Part shown: positions 25,052 to 36,101 of the stretch, piece after piece
How the letters are laid out: the number at the start of each line of letters is the position of its first letter
How positions within the stretch are numbered: the first letter of the stretch is position 1
Assembly: GCA_023375675.1 (NCBI GenBank)
Contig: JALQBC010000013.1
Location: 930,001 to 994,000, forward strand
DNA length: 64,000 nucleotides
Source of the DNA: Cytospora piceicola
Lineage: Eukaryota > Ascomycota > Sordariomycetes > Diaporthales > Cytosporaceae
Direction: 5' to 3'
The notes under the pieces: model-generated
Seen by the model: only the letters and a program-made list of their open reading frames with translations
Databases searched by the model: none
Told to the model about the DNA's origin: nothing
Position numbers and translations under genes: made by a program

Positions 25052-27355
25052 CTAAGCCGTTCTGAAAACATGGGTGCCTCCACCCTCGACAGTAACCACG
25101 ACCCTCCCGCCTTGGAACGCCACCCCATTCACGGTGCCCTCCCCGTTTCTCGTCCAGATTACCTCTCCATTCTTCCTCAGCTCACTATCATCATCCGCGA
25201 CAGGAACGTGCACCGTCCCCGTCGTCCCCGCAGGACTGCTCACCGTCAAGCTCATCGCACTGCCATCAGGACAAGCATCGTTGCACCACTCCGTCTCGAT
25301 GCCCCCAAAGACGGAGGCAACTCCCGACCTGGCCCAGGTCAGCCCCCCGCCCTCCGTCTGCGGATTTACAGTCCACCCCCTGAAGCCAGGCAGCCAGGGG
25401 GTCAGACCCGAGATGTAGTTCACCATCAGCGGGACGATACCAGTCGACCAGCCGTGCGCCATGGACGTGTATCCGCCCTCGTACGGGCTGCCCTCCGGCC
25501 CGATGCCCTCCCAGAATGTCCCGAACGGGTCGTTCCTGGCCATCCACCCGTATAGTCGCCTGATTTCGTCGAAGGCCGACTCGACGAGTGGAATGTCGTA
25601 CTCCTCCTGAAAGCGTGCTGCGATCTCGAAGTAGCTTATAAAAGCGTACACGCGCCGGTCGAAGTTGTCCTCAGGAGAAAGGATGTTACTGTCATAGAAA
25701 GCATTGCCGTAGGGTCGCGCCAGCGCAGACGACAGATAGTTCAAAATCGATATCATGGGCACCGTCGTGCCTCTGCCGAGTATTCCACGAGCGGCGAGAA
25801 AGTTATCCTTCACGAAGCCCAGAATGGCGAGGCTGTTGCCGTCCTGTGCGTGGACAGGGCACTTGGCCGTGCTGTCACCTTCGTCAGGACAGGCGCCACC
25901 GTCGAAGAAGGCGCCGACGTCGGGGTCCCAGTTCTCCTTGAGCAGTGCCGGCCCGATTGCAGCGGCGCGCCCCCGCCACCTTTCCGCATCATCGGGCCGG
26001 TCATGGAAGTCGGCGAGCTGCGCAGCCCGATTGAGTGCCAGGGCGTACAGCGCGTTGTAGTACGTGATGACGCCCGTTCGAGGGAGGAACGCGTAGTCGC
26101 CATATCCGTCGCTGTTCCCCAGGCCCTTTTCCAACAGACCGTCGGAGTTGGTGCAGCTGGGATAGTACACGTCCAGAACCTTGACGATGTTGGTGTAGTA
26201 AGTGTCCAGGTAATCCAAATCGCCGGTGTACATCACCAAGTCGTTCGAACAGACCACCCACCAAAGCGGGTAGTCAAACAGCGCAAGGCTGTAATTGTTT
26301 ATACTCGCCGGCGGAATCCACCCGTCCTCCCTCTGATGGTCCGCAAGGTCTGCGAGCACATTCCGCGCCGCGGCGCCATTGTTGTGGCTGAGATACGCCG
26401 TCAGTCCCGAAATAGCCAAATCACCAACATACGGATCGCGATCGCGCTTTGCGCCATCGTGAAGGACCTCCTTCCCCAGGAGTCCAGGGCTCGCAGCATC
26501 CCTCGGCTCTGCGTCGTCGGCCCGAAAGATGTCGGTGGCCAGGTCATTGGTGTACACGGCGTCGTACCACCACTGCGTGAGGTCTTCATCCGAGCACTCA
26601 AAATATCCCGTGAAAGTGTCCGGAGTGCCGCGGTAGCCCGAATACGTCAGGCTGATGGAAGGGATGGACACGCTTCCGAAGCCCGTAGTGTATGGCGCGT
26701 CCTCAGGCAGAGCCTGTAGCGAGATCCTCAGGTATCGAAACCCGTGGAAGCCATCCGAACAGACTTTGTGCTCATCGGGAAACTGGCAGCCAAGCTTGTT
26801 CTTCCAGGTATATGGTTTCTTTTGCACAGCGATCTGATCTGTGCCGTTGGTATACTTACTACCGGAAGCCTGGTTATCGGACCTAGTGAAGTCGCTCCTA
26901 TCTGTCAAAAACTCCAGCGTCTCGGAGAAGGCCAGTGTGATGCCAGGCAAGGAGGTCGTGCTTGAACCGGCCTGGGAGGAAGGCTCGGCTCCGTCGAAGT
27001 TAACGGTGAGTATACCAGCGTAGTTTTGCCCGAAGTCTACCACGATGGAGGGCACGTCCTCGTCGGGGTCACTTCGAGTGAGAATAGTGGTCCCATGACC
27101 TACCAAGCCGTCGGGGTTGGTTATGTTGCCGCTGGTGTAGTCTGCGACCCAGAGTACTGGTGTGATGGGGTTGCCGTCAGGAGCTTTGACATATTTGTGC
27201 CAGCTACCGCCTAATTCCGGAAAGCTGAAGCTCTGTTGGATTGCTGGCACGGCTGCAGTCAGTATCGCCCAGATAAACAGCAGGAGCAAGCTGCTGGAGG
27301 TTTTTGTTGCGAGGAACTGGATTGTCTTGGAAACCATCTTGATGAGCACATGCAC
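25052..27355 (-). CDS. GH78-type alpha-L-rhamnosidase, secreted
   Basis: Single exon, 767 residues. An N-terminal signal sequence (SSSLLLLFIWAILTAAVPA) directs export. The core is a six-hairpin (alpha/alpha)6 glycosidase of the rhamnosidase type. Visible landmarks are the acidic catalytic region DDAEP..LHDGAKRDRDPYVGDL at about 275-310, then YPLWWVV, NSDGYGDYAFLPRTG, and near the end GTFWEGIGPEGSPYEGGYTS with MAHGWSTG. A beta-sandwich follows (LTVSSPAGTTGTVHVP..DDSELRKNGEVIW). Such enzymes remove terminal L-rhamnose from pectin side chains or flavonoid glycosides. The start could be Met1 or Met7. The neighbouring carboxylesterase may act on the same plant polymers or glycosides (inference). 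Confidence 0.85.
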   Translation of the reverse strand: MHVLIKMVSKTIQFLATKTSSSLLLLFIWAILTAAVPAIQQSFSFPELGGSWHKYVKAPDGNPITPVLWVADYTSGNITNPDGLVGHGTTILTRSDPDEDVPSIVVDFGQNYAGILTVNFDGAEPSSQAGSSTTSLPGITLAFSETLEFLTDRSDFTRSDNQASGSKYTNGTDQIAVQKKPYTWKNKLGCQFPDEHKVCSDGFHGFRYLRISLQALPEDAPYTTGFGSVSIPSISLTYSGYRGTPDTFTGYFECSDEDLTQWWYDAVYTNDLATDIFRADDAEPRDAASPGLLGKEVLHDGAKRDRDPYVGDLAISGLTAYLSHNNGAAARNVLADLADHQREDGWIPPASINNYSLALFDYPLWWVVCSNDLVMYTGDLDYLDTYYTNIVKVLDVYYPSCTNSDGLLEKGLGNSDGYGDYAFLPRTGVITYYNALYALALNRAAQLADFHDRPDDAERWRGRAAAIGPALLKENWDPDVGAFFDGGACPDEGDSTAKCPVHAQDGNSLAILGFVKDNFLAARGILGRGTTVPMISILNYLSSALARPYGNAFYDSNILSPEDNFDRRVYAFISYFEIAARFQEEYDIPLVESAFDEIRRLYGWMARNDPFGTFWEGIGPEGSPYEGGYTSMAHGWSTGIVPLMVNYISGLTPWLPGFRGWTVNPQTEGGGLTWARSGVASVFGGIETEWCNDACPDGSAMSLTVSSPAGTTGTVHVPVADDDSELRKNGEVIWTRNGEGTVNGVAFQGGRVVVTVEGGGTHVFRTA

Positions 27356-28324
27356 AGGTGGAACTCACGGTAACCGTATTCCCCCATCTTGAAGTTGACT
27401 GGGGATGTGGCATGCAAACCTGTGAAAAGCGACAAGAGCAAGGATAACCAACCGACTTTCAGGGTTCTCCTGTATGCATCATCTGCCTCATTCACGAGCG
27501 GAGTGCATATGCAAAGCGACTGTGCCCGTGCTGTCACAATTGAAAAGATTGTCGATGCATCTTCCCACTTCGTCGTGGTGGTTGGCACGAGGTCGAAGCG
27601 GGGGAGCCTTGGCGAGCCACATGGTGCATGGTTGGGTGACTGGGTGATCTGCGTTCAATACCACAGTACATGACGGTCCTGGCTCTTTAGGTATGTAGGC
27701 ATGTTTCCAAGGCCAACCGCCAGGCCGGCAAGACGGTGGAAGGGCCTATCAGCTATCACTAGTAGTCCCCGGACATTCCACCCGGACAGTCTTGTCCTGT
27801 CCTGCCTTGTGCGCTGTTGATGATTGCTTGTACTCTCGTGCGAAGGGCCGGTAATGGCTGACTTGCTAGATCGATGGATTCGGTCCTATGAAACTGGAAA
27901 GCTTTGTTGACACATTATCATACACGTGGAGGTTGTCAAGTATCCCAGTATAACTCTCAGTACAACGGAAGTACGAAGAAGCAAGCCAAAAATACCAGCT
28001 TCCGTTTTTGATCCACTGAATCCACCTACAATCAATCGTTGGATAACCCGGTTGCAGTAAATTATTCTACCGCCATTCATCCTATATTCCAAAGGTCGGC
28101 CGTAAAATCAGGTTTCGAAAGGGGAAGCAAATATCTGCGATATCGTACAGAACTCAGAGCAGAATTCCTCGCGCAGTCGCGCAAGATGTGCTCCAATCCA
28201 AGCTTCCATGTCTCGCCCGAGTATTCAACGAGGCAAAATCGCGACAAGCCTTTCGTCGCCCGAATAACGCCTTGTGTAAAGAATTCCGAAATATAATGTG
28301 GGAGCAACTTTGAGCCAGTTTTGT
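27356..28324. other. intergenic region upstream of GH78 gene
   Basis: About 1 kb between the rhamnosidase start and the BTB gene 3' end. Expected to contain the rhamnosidase promoter. No gene supported. Confidence 0.5.
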
Positions 28325-29393
28325 TTAGATGTTGCTGTGGCGAGGTCGCTTGCGGGCGCTGCCGGTGGCAGGGTGCATCTTGGTGTTGGACTCGCGCTTG
28401 AGCTTCTCGTCGAGGACGCGGGCTGTAGTAATGTAAGAAACAATGCACGCTCGTTTGTGATCAAAAAAGTAACTTACTGAGAACGTCGTATCCGAACTGA
28501 GGGTACTCCAAGCAGAGCGCCTTGAACTCGGGCTCCGCCTCGGCGCGGAGGGTGTGTGAGCGGTTAGCCCAGAAGTTGGCGACGGGCGCGCGGATGGTTG
28601 TGTCGACGTCGGAGGTGTAGGCGTAGACGTAGCGGGCATAGGCGATCTCGCCCTTGGCGGTGGAATTGACGCAGTGGATCTTGGAGGAGGCGAGGGTGCG
28701 CAGGTTGGGGACCTGGAACTTGTCGGCCAGGGTGTAGACGCGGGCGTGCTTGAGGAGCTGCTCGCCGGACTCGTCGACCTTGGGGAGGGAGGGGTCGACC
28801 TCGAGCTGTCGCTGGCCGGCAACCTTCTTGGGGAAATAGTCGCCGGTGTAGAGGTATTCGAGGAAGCACCCAACCGCATCTATCTCCTCAGAGGGGAGCT
28901 CGATTTGGCGAGGCTACAGCAATAAAGGTGGCAGTTAGCACCAGGTTTCTCATGCGAGAGCATTGTGCATGCTGCGCCAGCTTCCATCAATGGGAGGAAC
29001 ACCTGCGACAGAACCAAAGAAGCTGCCTGGATGGTCGGTAGTACTTACGCTGCCATCGTCGCTGAACTGGGCGCACGCGTCCTTAAAGAATGGGCTCAGT
29101 GTGAGGAGGGCTTGGTGAGCTGTCAGGATGGTCTCGGTCTCGTCAGAGCCGACAATCAGGGTGACGATGGGGCTGGTGAGGTAGCTGATGAAAGAGGTGC
29201 GCTCAGGAACGGGCTCGGGCTCGTTGATGGTCTCCTCCTCGGCGAAGGGCATCTCAGACCGGCCAGCAGCTGCGGTAGCCTCGTCCTCTCCCGCGTCCGC
29301 GCCTGCGCCTGCGCCCGCGCTCTCGGACATTTCGACATCGGCGCCAGGGTTGGCCGGGGAGTCCTCGATGATGGTGTTGTCGTTGTCGGCCAT
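28325..29393 (-). CDS. BTB/POZ domain protein
   Basis: Three exons, 29393..29049, 28913..28478 and 28422..28325, giving 292 residues. An acidic, alanine-rich N-terminus of about 65 residues precedes a BTB fold: SPIVTLIVG..TETILTAHQALLTLSPFFKDAC, then IELPSEEIDAVGCFLEYLYT, then HARVYTLADKFQVPNLRTLA and a Cys/His segment. The C-terminus is basic (SARKRPRH), possibly a nuclear signal. BTB proteins of this simple type often serve as dimerisation modules or Cullin-3 adaptors; no Kelch, MATH or zinc-finger partner domain is visible. Introns are 135 and 55 nt. A coding-quality short exon at 30169..30099 could be spliced in frame to it as a longer N-terminus. Confidence 0.85.
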
Positions 29394-29633
29394 TTTCGCT
29401 CCGGGTGACTGGGATCTGTTTCGAGGGTCAGGCTGGAGTCAACAAGACAATACCACACAGACTAGCCAGAAGTGGTAATGTCGATGAGGGACGGGGTTGC
29501 GGCCGAATCGCGTGCGCGTAACGGGACAGGCTGGGAACTGACGTTATAGAGTGCGGCGACAATTCGAGACTAAGGAAACCAAGCTCACAACAGGAAGGGC
29601 AAAAGACAAAAAAGAAGAGGGACAGGGTGTGGA

Positions 29634-29678
29634 AGTGGTGGTGGTAGTGGTGTTGTATTGTGTTGTGTTGTGTTGTGC
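29634..29678. repeat. GTG/TTGTG microsatellite
   Basis: Simple repeat of GTGGT and TTGTG units about 250 bp upstream of the BTB gene start. Confidence 0.75.
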
Positions 29679-30098
29679 GGCGCGGTTCGAGCTTGAAAAA
29701 AAGCCGGAGGGCTGGGGAGATCAATACGGCGGGTGCTCCTGATGCGCGTGCATGGTGGTGAGACAGACAGCGCCGATAGGCTAGGCGGGTCAGGCCGGTG
29801 ACGGCAGGGCGGGACAGGGGTGGTTTCCCAGCTCCAATTGGCGAATTGGCGAATTGGTGCCCTTGAGCAGTGCATTTCCCCACTCTCCACTGGAGGGTCA
29901 GAGCTTGCGATTTGCTGGACCCTGAGCTGCTCGCTGCCGCTGCTGGGGCAACAAGAAGGGACACCTGGTCATAGCTCCTTATAGCTCCGGTACACTGCTA
30001 ACTACTTAGGTACACAGTAATTACCTGCCCAGGTGGGTAGACACAGTGATCACAGTTCTTTGCTGTTATTAACCAAGTCCCAACTCAGAGCAACTCAC

Positions 30099-30169
30099 CT
30101 CTTCATGTCCTCGTCAAACTGGAACTTCTTCACCTGTCGCACAGACTGAACCTGGTTTTCAAAGTCCAT
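30099..30169 (-). other. candidate upstream coding exon
   Basis: An ATG opens MDFENQVQSVRQVKKFQFDE and three more residues, with codon use like real genes, and stops at an AG/GTGAGT donor in phase 2. Joined to an acceptor at 29416 (CGAAACAG), it would continue in frame through seven codons into the BTB protein start. The intron would be 683 nt. It could instead be an upstream open reading frame or a remnant of another gene. Confidence 0.3.
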
Positions 30170-30563
30170 GGTCACCTAAGCCTCTGTCGAAGTACTTTTG
30201 GTTGTGCTTCTGCTTGTGTGTGAGGCTGGAAAGTCAGAACACGAGCATTGATTTGACTTGACATAGGAAAAGAATATGTTGTCTGAAGAGGAGGTGGCGA
30301 GATAGAGAATCCCCAGGCCTTGACAAAGGGAGAGAGGACTACAATTGCCTAATTTGACTTGTAGCTGATTATGACTTGGTGAGTTCTGCGCATCACAGAA
30401 GACAATGACAACAGGCAGAGTTTCCAGGATTGCCTCTACCCCTGGGGACTAACCACTTTACCAGCACCGATATAAGCGGCTTTGGATTTAGGGAGGAATA
30501 TTACCTAGTGGTAACAGGGCCAGAGAATTGGAAAGTGTTAAGAGGATTATCATGACTGTCTGC

Positions 30564-32375
30564 CTAGCAACTAAACATCTTCGTGGTGCTTACATTCAGT
30601 CGACTCCACCTCTCCCCTTTCCACCAAGAAGTCACCATCGCCTTGGGCCAGTAATGATGATACAGCGCCACGAATGGCCACGGATCCCAAAGCTCGAACG
30701 TCCCGTCCTTCCAAAACAGTACCTGCTTCAAAAATCTCTTCAGCCCAATGGCGAGCTCGCTAAGCCTTTGGTTCCAGCTCAGCAGCCTCCACACCGGAAG
30801 AACCAGCAGCGTGAGGACGTCATGGCCAACCCAATAACGCGACGTTGCGTCCGTTGGTGGTCTCACTAGCCTCGAGACGCCGTTCTTCCTCCTCGGGGTG
30901 TTCTCTCCCAGCTTCGTACGATCCTCGATGGCAGACAAGTAAGCCTCGACCATACCTCTCATCTCCCTGCCCGTCTGTCCAAACAACGCCACAGCCGTGT
31001 GCGCTCGAGGATTACACTCAATGGCGTACAACCTCGTCATGCCCTCTTCATCCTTCTCAGTCATGAAGTCGAAGCTCAGATGCCCCGTGAACCCCTTCCC
31101 CGCCGCCGCCGCAAACCGCCTCGTAAACTCCAGCATGCCCTCGCCTACCGGCTCGTCGTGCGCAAGGGCAGTGTAGTGCATCAGCAGCTCGGCCGACGGG
31201 CACGCCACGAACACCTTGACCTCGCCGTCCACCACCAGCGAGTGCGTGCAGTACTCCTTCCCGCCGCGGATGAACTGCTGCAGGATCCACGGCCTGTCCT
31301 TCGATATGGGCAGACGCCGGACGTGTCTTTCTGTGTCCTCGGCAGCCGGCAGGGGCAGCCATGTCATGTCTCCCCTGTTGGCGTCGTCCATACCGACGGG
31401 CTTGAGGATAAATCGTTTGCATGGGTGCTTCTTCGTGGCCCTGTCCAGGAAGTGGAGCACCTGCAGGTGCGATGTAACGTCGTAGGTCTCCGGGACGGGC
31501 AGGTTGAGGCGTTTGGTGTGTCGAACGAAGGCGGATTTCTCATGCAGGGTGGACGTCGTCGGGACGTCGAACTGGATGCATGCACAGCGTGGTCCCTCCT
31601 CCGAGGGCATGTTGTCCAGGGCCACCTTCACCATGGCGTCCTCCACTGCGCTTGCGACGCTGGAACAGGACACCCACAAGTCTACGCTCTCCTTCTGTAC
31701 GATCCGGTAGATTTGCGCGATGTACTCTATCTGAACCTCGGCCTTTTCTATTTCCTTCATCCCGTCTCTAATCACTGGCCGTTTAAGCGAGTACACCTTG
31801 TCAAATGACCTGCTGTACACTCGCCCACGCCACGGCATCCACATGCTGCACCTCTCGATATCGAAGTCCGCGGCGATGACTCTATGTCCACAGAGCCAGA
31901 AGGAGCGAGCAAGCGTCAAGCCTTTTGTCATACCTACACCAGTGATCAGGACTGTCTTCTGTGAGAAGTCCCGCTCGGACCGGCATAGGTTGCGATGGTA
32001 CAGGGCACCGGTGGGAGTCGACGTGGAGTAGGGCAGGAAGTATATCATGACCCATGGTGGCAGGACTGTCAGAGCGAGGGCGATGGTGTAGCTAATGGGT
32101 ACCGTAATGAGACTGAGGAAGAGGAGGAGGGCGGTTTTGATGTGGTCACGTAGTGGCAGACGGAAAGGGCCGCATCTCAAGCTGACGGCAGGCTTGTTTG
32201 ATGGTGCCGTGTTTGGCTCTTTTCCCTTGGACGACCCATTGGCCTTGCCTTCGGGAACGGCAGCATTTGACGTTGGCGAAGCGTGAGGGATGATCATATT
32301 GCTTGAATGATCCCGTCGAAGCCGTGAGGACTTCGTTATGGTATGGTCTGGCCCATCGACGAACGTATCCATCAT
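30564..32375 (-). CDS. mycosporine ATP-grasp ligase (MysC type)
   Basis: Single exon, 603 residues. It matches the ATP-grasp ligase of mycosporine synthesis (cyanobacterial Ava_3856 type), which joins 4-deoxygadusol to an amino acid, glycine in the bacterial enzyme, with ATP. Two hydrophobic helices at about 80-114 precede a Rossmann-like part (TVLITGVGMTKGLTLARSFW). The ATP-grasp fold follows: KRFILKPVGMDDANRGD, PWILQQFIRGGKEYCTHSLV, then FTGHLSFDFM and YAIECNPRAHTAVALF with the metal-binding Glu and Asn. The end (ELWDPWPFVALYHHYWP) also fits the family. The N-terminal helices are a family feature and suggest membrane association. The gene lies tail-on behind the cyclase gene on the same strand. 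The amino acid used cannot be read from sequence. Confidence 0.88.
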   Translation of the reverse strand: MMDTFVDGPDHTITKSSRLRRDHSSNMIIPHASPTSNAAVPEGKANGSSKGKEPNTAPSNKPAVSLRCGPFRLPLRDHIKTALLLFLSLITVPISYTIALALTVLPPWVMIYFLPYSTSTPTGALYHRNLCRSERDFSQKTVLITGVGMTKGLTLARSFWLCGHRVIAADFDIERCSMWMPWRGRVYSRSFDKVYSLKRPVIRDGMKEIEKAEVQIEYIAQIYRIVQKESVDLWVSCSSVASAVEDAMVKVALDNMPSEEGPRCACIQFDVPTTSTLHEKSAFVRHTKRLNLPVPETYDVTSHLQVLHFLDRATKKHPCKRFILKPVGMDDANRGDMTWLPLPAAEDTERHVRRLPISKDRPWILQQFIRGGKEYCTHSLVVDGEVKVFVACPSAELLMHYTALAHDEPVGEGMLEFTRRFAAAAGKGFTGHLSFDFMTEKDEEGMTRLYAIECNPRAHTAVALFGQTGREMRGMVEAYLSAIEDRTKLGENTPRRKNGVSRLVRPPTDATSRYWVGHDVLTLLVLPVWRLLSWNQRLSELAIGLKRFLKQVLFWKDGTFELWDPWPFVALYHHYWPKAMVTSWWKGERWSRLNVSTTKMFSC

Positions 32376-33123
32376 GGACAGAGTAACGGAGAAAACTCCG
32401 CGGCCGCGGGCTCTTTGCGTCGTTTCAACAGGAAAGGTTCAAGTCGTGTGTTGATTTGTCTGCTCAGACTTGCTTAAAAGGCTCCACTCGAGGTATCGCA
32501 AGGTCTCCAGTATCTCCGGCCAAAGCAGTGCTCCAATGGTGAGTGAAAGATTGACACATGTGAAACAATTTTCATGAATAATTAGTTTCAAGGCGCCACT
32601 TCAGGTGCCCAGTCGAGTTCTTGGAGCTTGAGTAAACGTAGGGATGAAGCTCTGGGGGGTGAGACGCCGTCCAGGGGCTAAGTAGGGTATCAACCCGCAA
32701 ACGGACGGGCATGAAGTGGTTCATGATTACCACATGACTTTTCAACATCTGGATATTCGGGTAAATTGTGGGCGATCGTACAAGCAATTGATCCTCCAAA
32801 CTCTTTTTGCACGGGCTACTCCCACGCGTCACATCCGTGTGTATTCTTGTTAAGTTGGACTGGACTGGGTTGTCGCCAGGCACAGGGGACCTAAATTGCG
32901 AGGGTGAGGCTAGTAGTAGTAGCACAACAAGGAAAATGATTCTGATATTTGGAAGTTGACTTTTTGAGTTCATGGTCTATCTCATGATGCTGTAATCAGC
33001 ATTTCTATGTTGGTGGAAACATCTTTGACAGTGGCCGTGGCCTCGCTGTGTGAGGGCGACCTCGTGCACATGCAACTTAGATGCAAGTCATGAAGACCTC
33101 CTGTCGAGGAAGTCTCACCATGT
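32376..33123. other. intergenic region, ATP-grasp promoter
   Basis: Between two minus-strand mycosporine genes. A 133-codon frame at 32973..32572 begins with a hydrophobic leader but otherwise does not look like a protein; I do not annotate it. Confidence 0.45.
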
Positions 33124-34777
33124 CTAGTGCACCGTGCCGTTCGTCTGCCCAACCACCTCCACGTGGACAGTGCTAGCTTTCTTGACACCATTGGTATGGG
33201 CAACAGCAGCCTTCCTCTTCAGGCCATCTCCGTTCTCCATAATAGTATCCCTGACACTCATGTTCTCAGTTTCCAAGTCTGCATAACCGGTATCGCTCCC
33301 ATCCACAGAAGCCTCAAAACCAGCACCCTCGCGAGGGTAAGTATTCATCAGCGACTTATGCTTCCTCAAAGCCACCACCATCTCCTCCCTCGAAACGTCA
33401 TTCAGGAACGTGCAACTACCCAGTGGAGAAGGGACGGCGAGGCGCAGCTTCCCGTCGCGAGTCTTCAATATGGCAGCCGTGGCTCTCTCGACCACGTCCT
33501 CGTCGAACTGCGGGTGGTCAATAGTCAGCCCCGCGCGAGAGAACAGCATCAACAGGCGGGTGTGCTCTGCGCCGCTGAGCAGGCCGCGCAGGTGAGCTAT
33601 GGTTGCGCTGTAGGCCATGTCGATGGAGATGGCGTGGCCGTGGCGAAGGGGCGTGGAGGGGATCAGCTCATGCATGGGCGACCAGGTGTGGCCGTACGCG
33701 ATGACGCGGTCGAGGCCAATCTCGTGGAGGTTGGGGGTCTCGAGTTTGAGCATCTCGAAGATTCCCTCGCGGTTGATCTGTGCTGCGCGTGAGTCTCCTG
33801 CTGATGACGAACATGCACGAAAGGGACCCATTCAAGGGGTGGACGCACATGATCAGCCGCTTGTCTAAGCTCGTCTGACGAGTCGTCCGCGCGTGCGAAC
33901 TTGGACTCGATGAGCTGCTCACAGTACTTGTCCAGCAAGTTGAAGACCTCAAGGTGCGCGCACGACGAGATCTTGATGAGCTCTGCAAACCCGTTCCGCA
34001 CCTGGGCGATGGGAAGGCTTCGCAGGAAGGTGAAGTCCAGGAATGTGTGGATGGGAGCATGGTAGGCACCCAGCCTATTCTTGTAGTTTCCGTAGTTGAC
34101 GGCAACCTTGATGCTCACGCTGGCATCAATGAGACCGATGACGGTAGTCGGTACGCGGATGAAGTTAGTGCTGCGGCGATAGGCAGCACATGCGAAACTA
34201 GGGTCCGGCGTCAGCAAGTTATCTTCACATGGCGTATTTTCCCCGTCAGGGTCGAACGAAGTGCGACTATACATGCAGACAGCTTTCACGAGCCTGATAT
34301 GGAGCGTTGAGTATGTAAGGGGGGAGGGCCTTTTACCCAGCGACATCTGTGACTAGTCCTCCGCCGACGACAAGCACAGGTTCCTAGAAAGGTATATAAG
34401 TTTCAAGAGCTGGCTATAACGGATCAGATTCAGGAAGCATGTCTTACCTTTCTGATTATACCGAATTCGGTCATAGAGTCACATATGCTCAGCCAAGTAT
34501 CGACGGTCTTGGCCTTCTCGCCAATGGAGGTCTTGTGAACCTTCAGAGTAAGCCCGAAGTGGTTGAAGTAGGCCTGCATCTTGTCACCATAGAGTCCGTA
34601 CACATTCTTGTCTGTCACCGCGAGAACGCGTCCCCATGGCTTGTAGCAATCAGCCAATCCGGGATTCTGGATATCGAAGACGCCGTCGACGAATTGGAAG
34701 TCGTAGGTGATCTTCTCATAGCCTTCGACATGGAAGCCATGGGACGTCTCGGAGACGGTTGCCTTGAGGTCTGACAT
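33124..34777 (-). CDS. sugar-phosphate cyclase, demethyl-4-deoxygadusol synthase type
   Basis: Four exons, 34777..34448, 34383..34337, 34197..33849 and 33777..33124, giving 459 residues. It belongs to the dehydroquinate-synthase-like cyclases that act on sedoheptulose 7-phosphate. The NAD-binding segment reads VLVVGGGLVTDVAG, followed by the diagnostic YRRSTNFIRVPTTVIGLID and ASVSIKVAVNYGNYKNRLGA. Likely metal ligands are Glu in NGFAELIKIS and the histidines in GHTWSP and RHGHAISID. DDGS and EEVS look alike; the neighbouring methyltransferase and ATP-grasp ligase argue for DDGS, the first step of mycosporine synthesis. Introns of 64, 139 and 71 nt restore the frame precisely, including the split codon of the VAG/FACA junction. 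The C-terminal tail after about 400 is serine- and charge-rich. An in-frame ATG 39 nt upstream is less likely. Confidence 0.9.
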
Positions 34778-36101
34778 GATGAATGAGGGACGAGTGGATG
34801 TGGACAACAACGGCAAGGATAACAGGACGGCGAAAGCTCCAGAAAGAGTCGTTGAAGACTCGGAGCTAGGGGATGAGGTATAGTAAACTACAGACTCGGA
34901 AGACTCAAGAGGAGCAAGGAAATGATTACTTTTTGGGGTGGACTATATTGTTGGAGGACACCATTGGTATCTGTGCGTTTACAGAGTCGTGTCGTCACAC
35001 TTTGTTGTTTGCTACCTTTGCTCAACAGGCCTGAGCATGGAGACAATGGAACTACAGCCACTTGGGCATATCTTTGGGTTGACTGCATTTATCGTCACGG
35101 TTCAGCAGCGAAACGTGTGTTGAGCTCAAGTCAGGTCCCGTCTGTAGCATTGGGTTCGTCCAGCTGGCATTGGTAATTCATCTTGTGCACTGTACCTCGA
35201 TTCTGCATGACTATTTAGGACTTTAGGCGTACTATCTACCTCATTCCCATCTACAACCATCATTGGACTGTAAACTACCGAGGCCTCAATAAAGACCTGC
35301 GGCTCAGACCCCGTACGTAGTTCTGTTGCCGATCTTCCTGTCCACGACACGTGCATGGATGTATAGGTCGGCGTCGTCGGCCCATGGAATAAGACAGTGT
35401 CTCTGCTGATGACTCGACAAGGTGATATTACAAAAACGCACATGCTAATTTGGTAATGGCAGCATACTGTCGTACGGCTCTTGGGAATTAGTGGCCACAT
35501 TGAGTTAGTTTTCCATGTAATCCCGGAAGCTACGGGGACATCAGGAAGTGCTGACGCCGTTATTACCAGCCCGTGGATGCCATAACTCATCGTGCTGATG
35601 GCGTCAACAAGTTTATTGAAAAGCAGATATTTCGCCGGGCTGATACAAGAATCTGGACCGACACGTAGTCATGATACATCATAGGAAAGACAAACCGTTC
35701 GAGGTAAGCATTTCCGGGTAGATCCGGTAGCCATGGAGCTGGAGTAAAGTTCCAGAAGTCGAGGTCGAATGTAATTACGCGACTGTAGTTCGAAGATCTT
35801 TGAATGTATCAATCTCCCAAGCTCCCAAGCTCCCAAGTTTTCTGCACGTGCCCTCCCCCAAGGTCATTTTACCCCTCTGATGTCTATGTTCTCTGGGAAT
35901 GTGAAGATCGCCGTTATATGGACAAGAGCGGCAGCATCTACATATTGCCAGGCTCGAAGGTTTCACTTCAATCTTCTAGTGACAAGAGGTAAAACCAAGT
36001 CATACCTAAGTTCAGTTTCAATTGTTTCTGGGGGTTCTATTTATCCACACAAGCTCCAAATTTGCTCTTGGAAGCGGGAAACCCATACGGATTCAATCAA
36101 A
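34778..36101. promoter_or_regulatory. bidirectional promoter region, cyclase / methyltransferase
   Basis: About 1.3 kb between two divergent mycosporine genes, so a shared control region is expected. It contains a (CTCCCAAG)3 repeat. I cannot name a specific factor site. Confidence 0.5.
35814..35837. repeat. 8-bp tandem repeat (CTCCCAAG) x3
   Basis: Three perfect copies upstream of the O-methyltransferase gene, within the presumed shared promoter. Confidence 0.85.

Larger units (their letters stand above)
29394..30563. other. 5' region of BTB gene with orphan exon-like frame
   Basis: Contains a GT-rich microsatellite and, at 30169..30099 on the minus strand, an ATG-led 23-codon frame ending exactly at a GTGAGT donor. 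No other coding sequence seen. Confidence 0.45.

Noticed and set aside
25850..26719. 289-codon plus-strand frame opposite the rhamnosidase gene
   Set aside because: Antisense shadow of a well-supported glycosidase; composition is not protein-like.
29428..29964. 178-codon minus-strand frame upstream of the BTB gene
   Set aside because: Low-complexity composition overlapping a microsatellite, with no family match.
32572..32973. 133-codon minus-strand frame with a hydrophobic leader between ATP-grasp and cyclase genes
   Set aside because: The leader looks like a signal peptide, but the rest has no domain, few cysteines and poor codon bias; probably chance.
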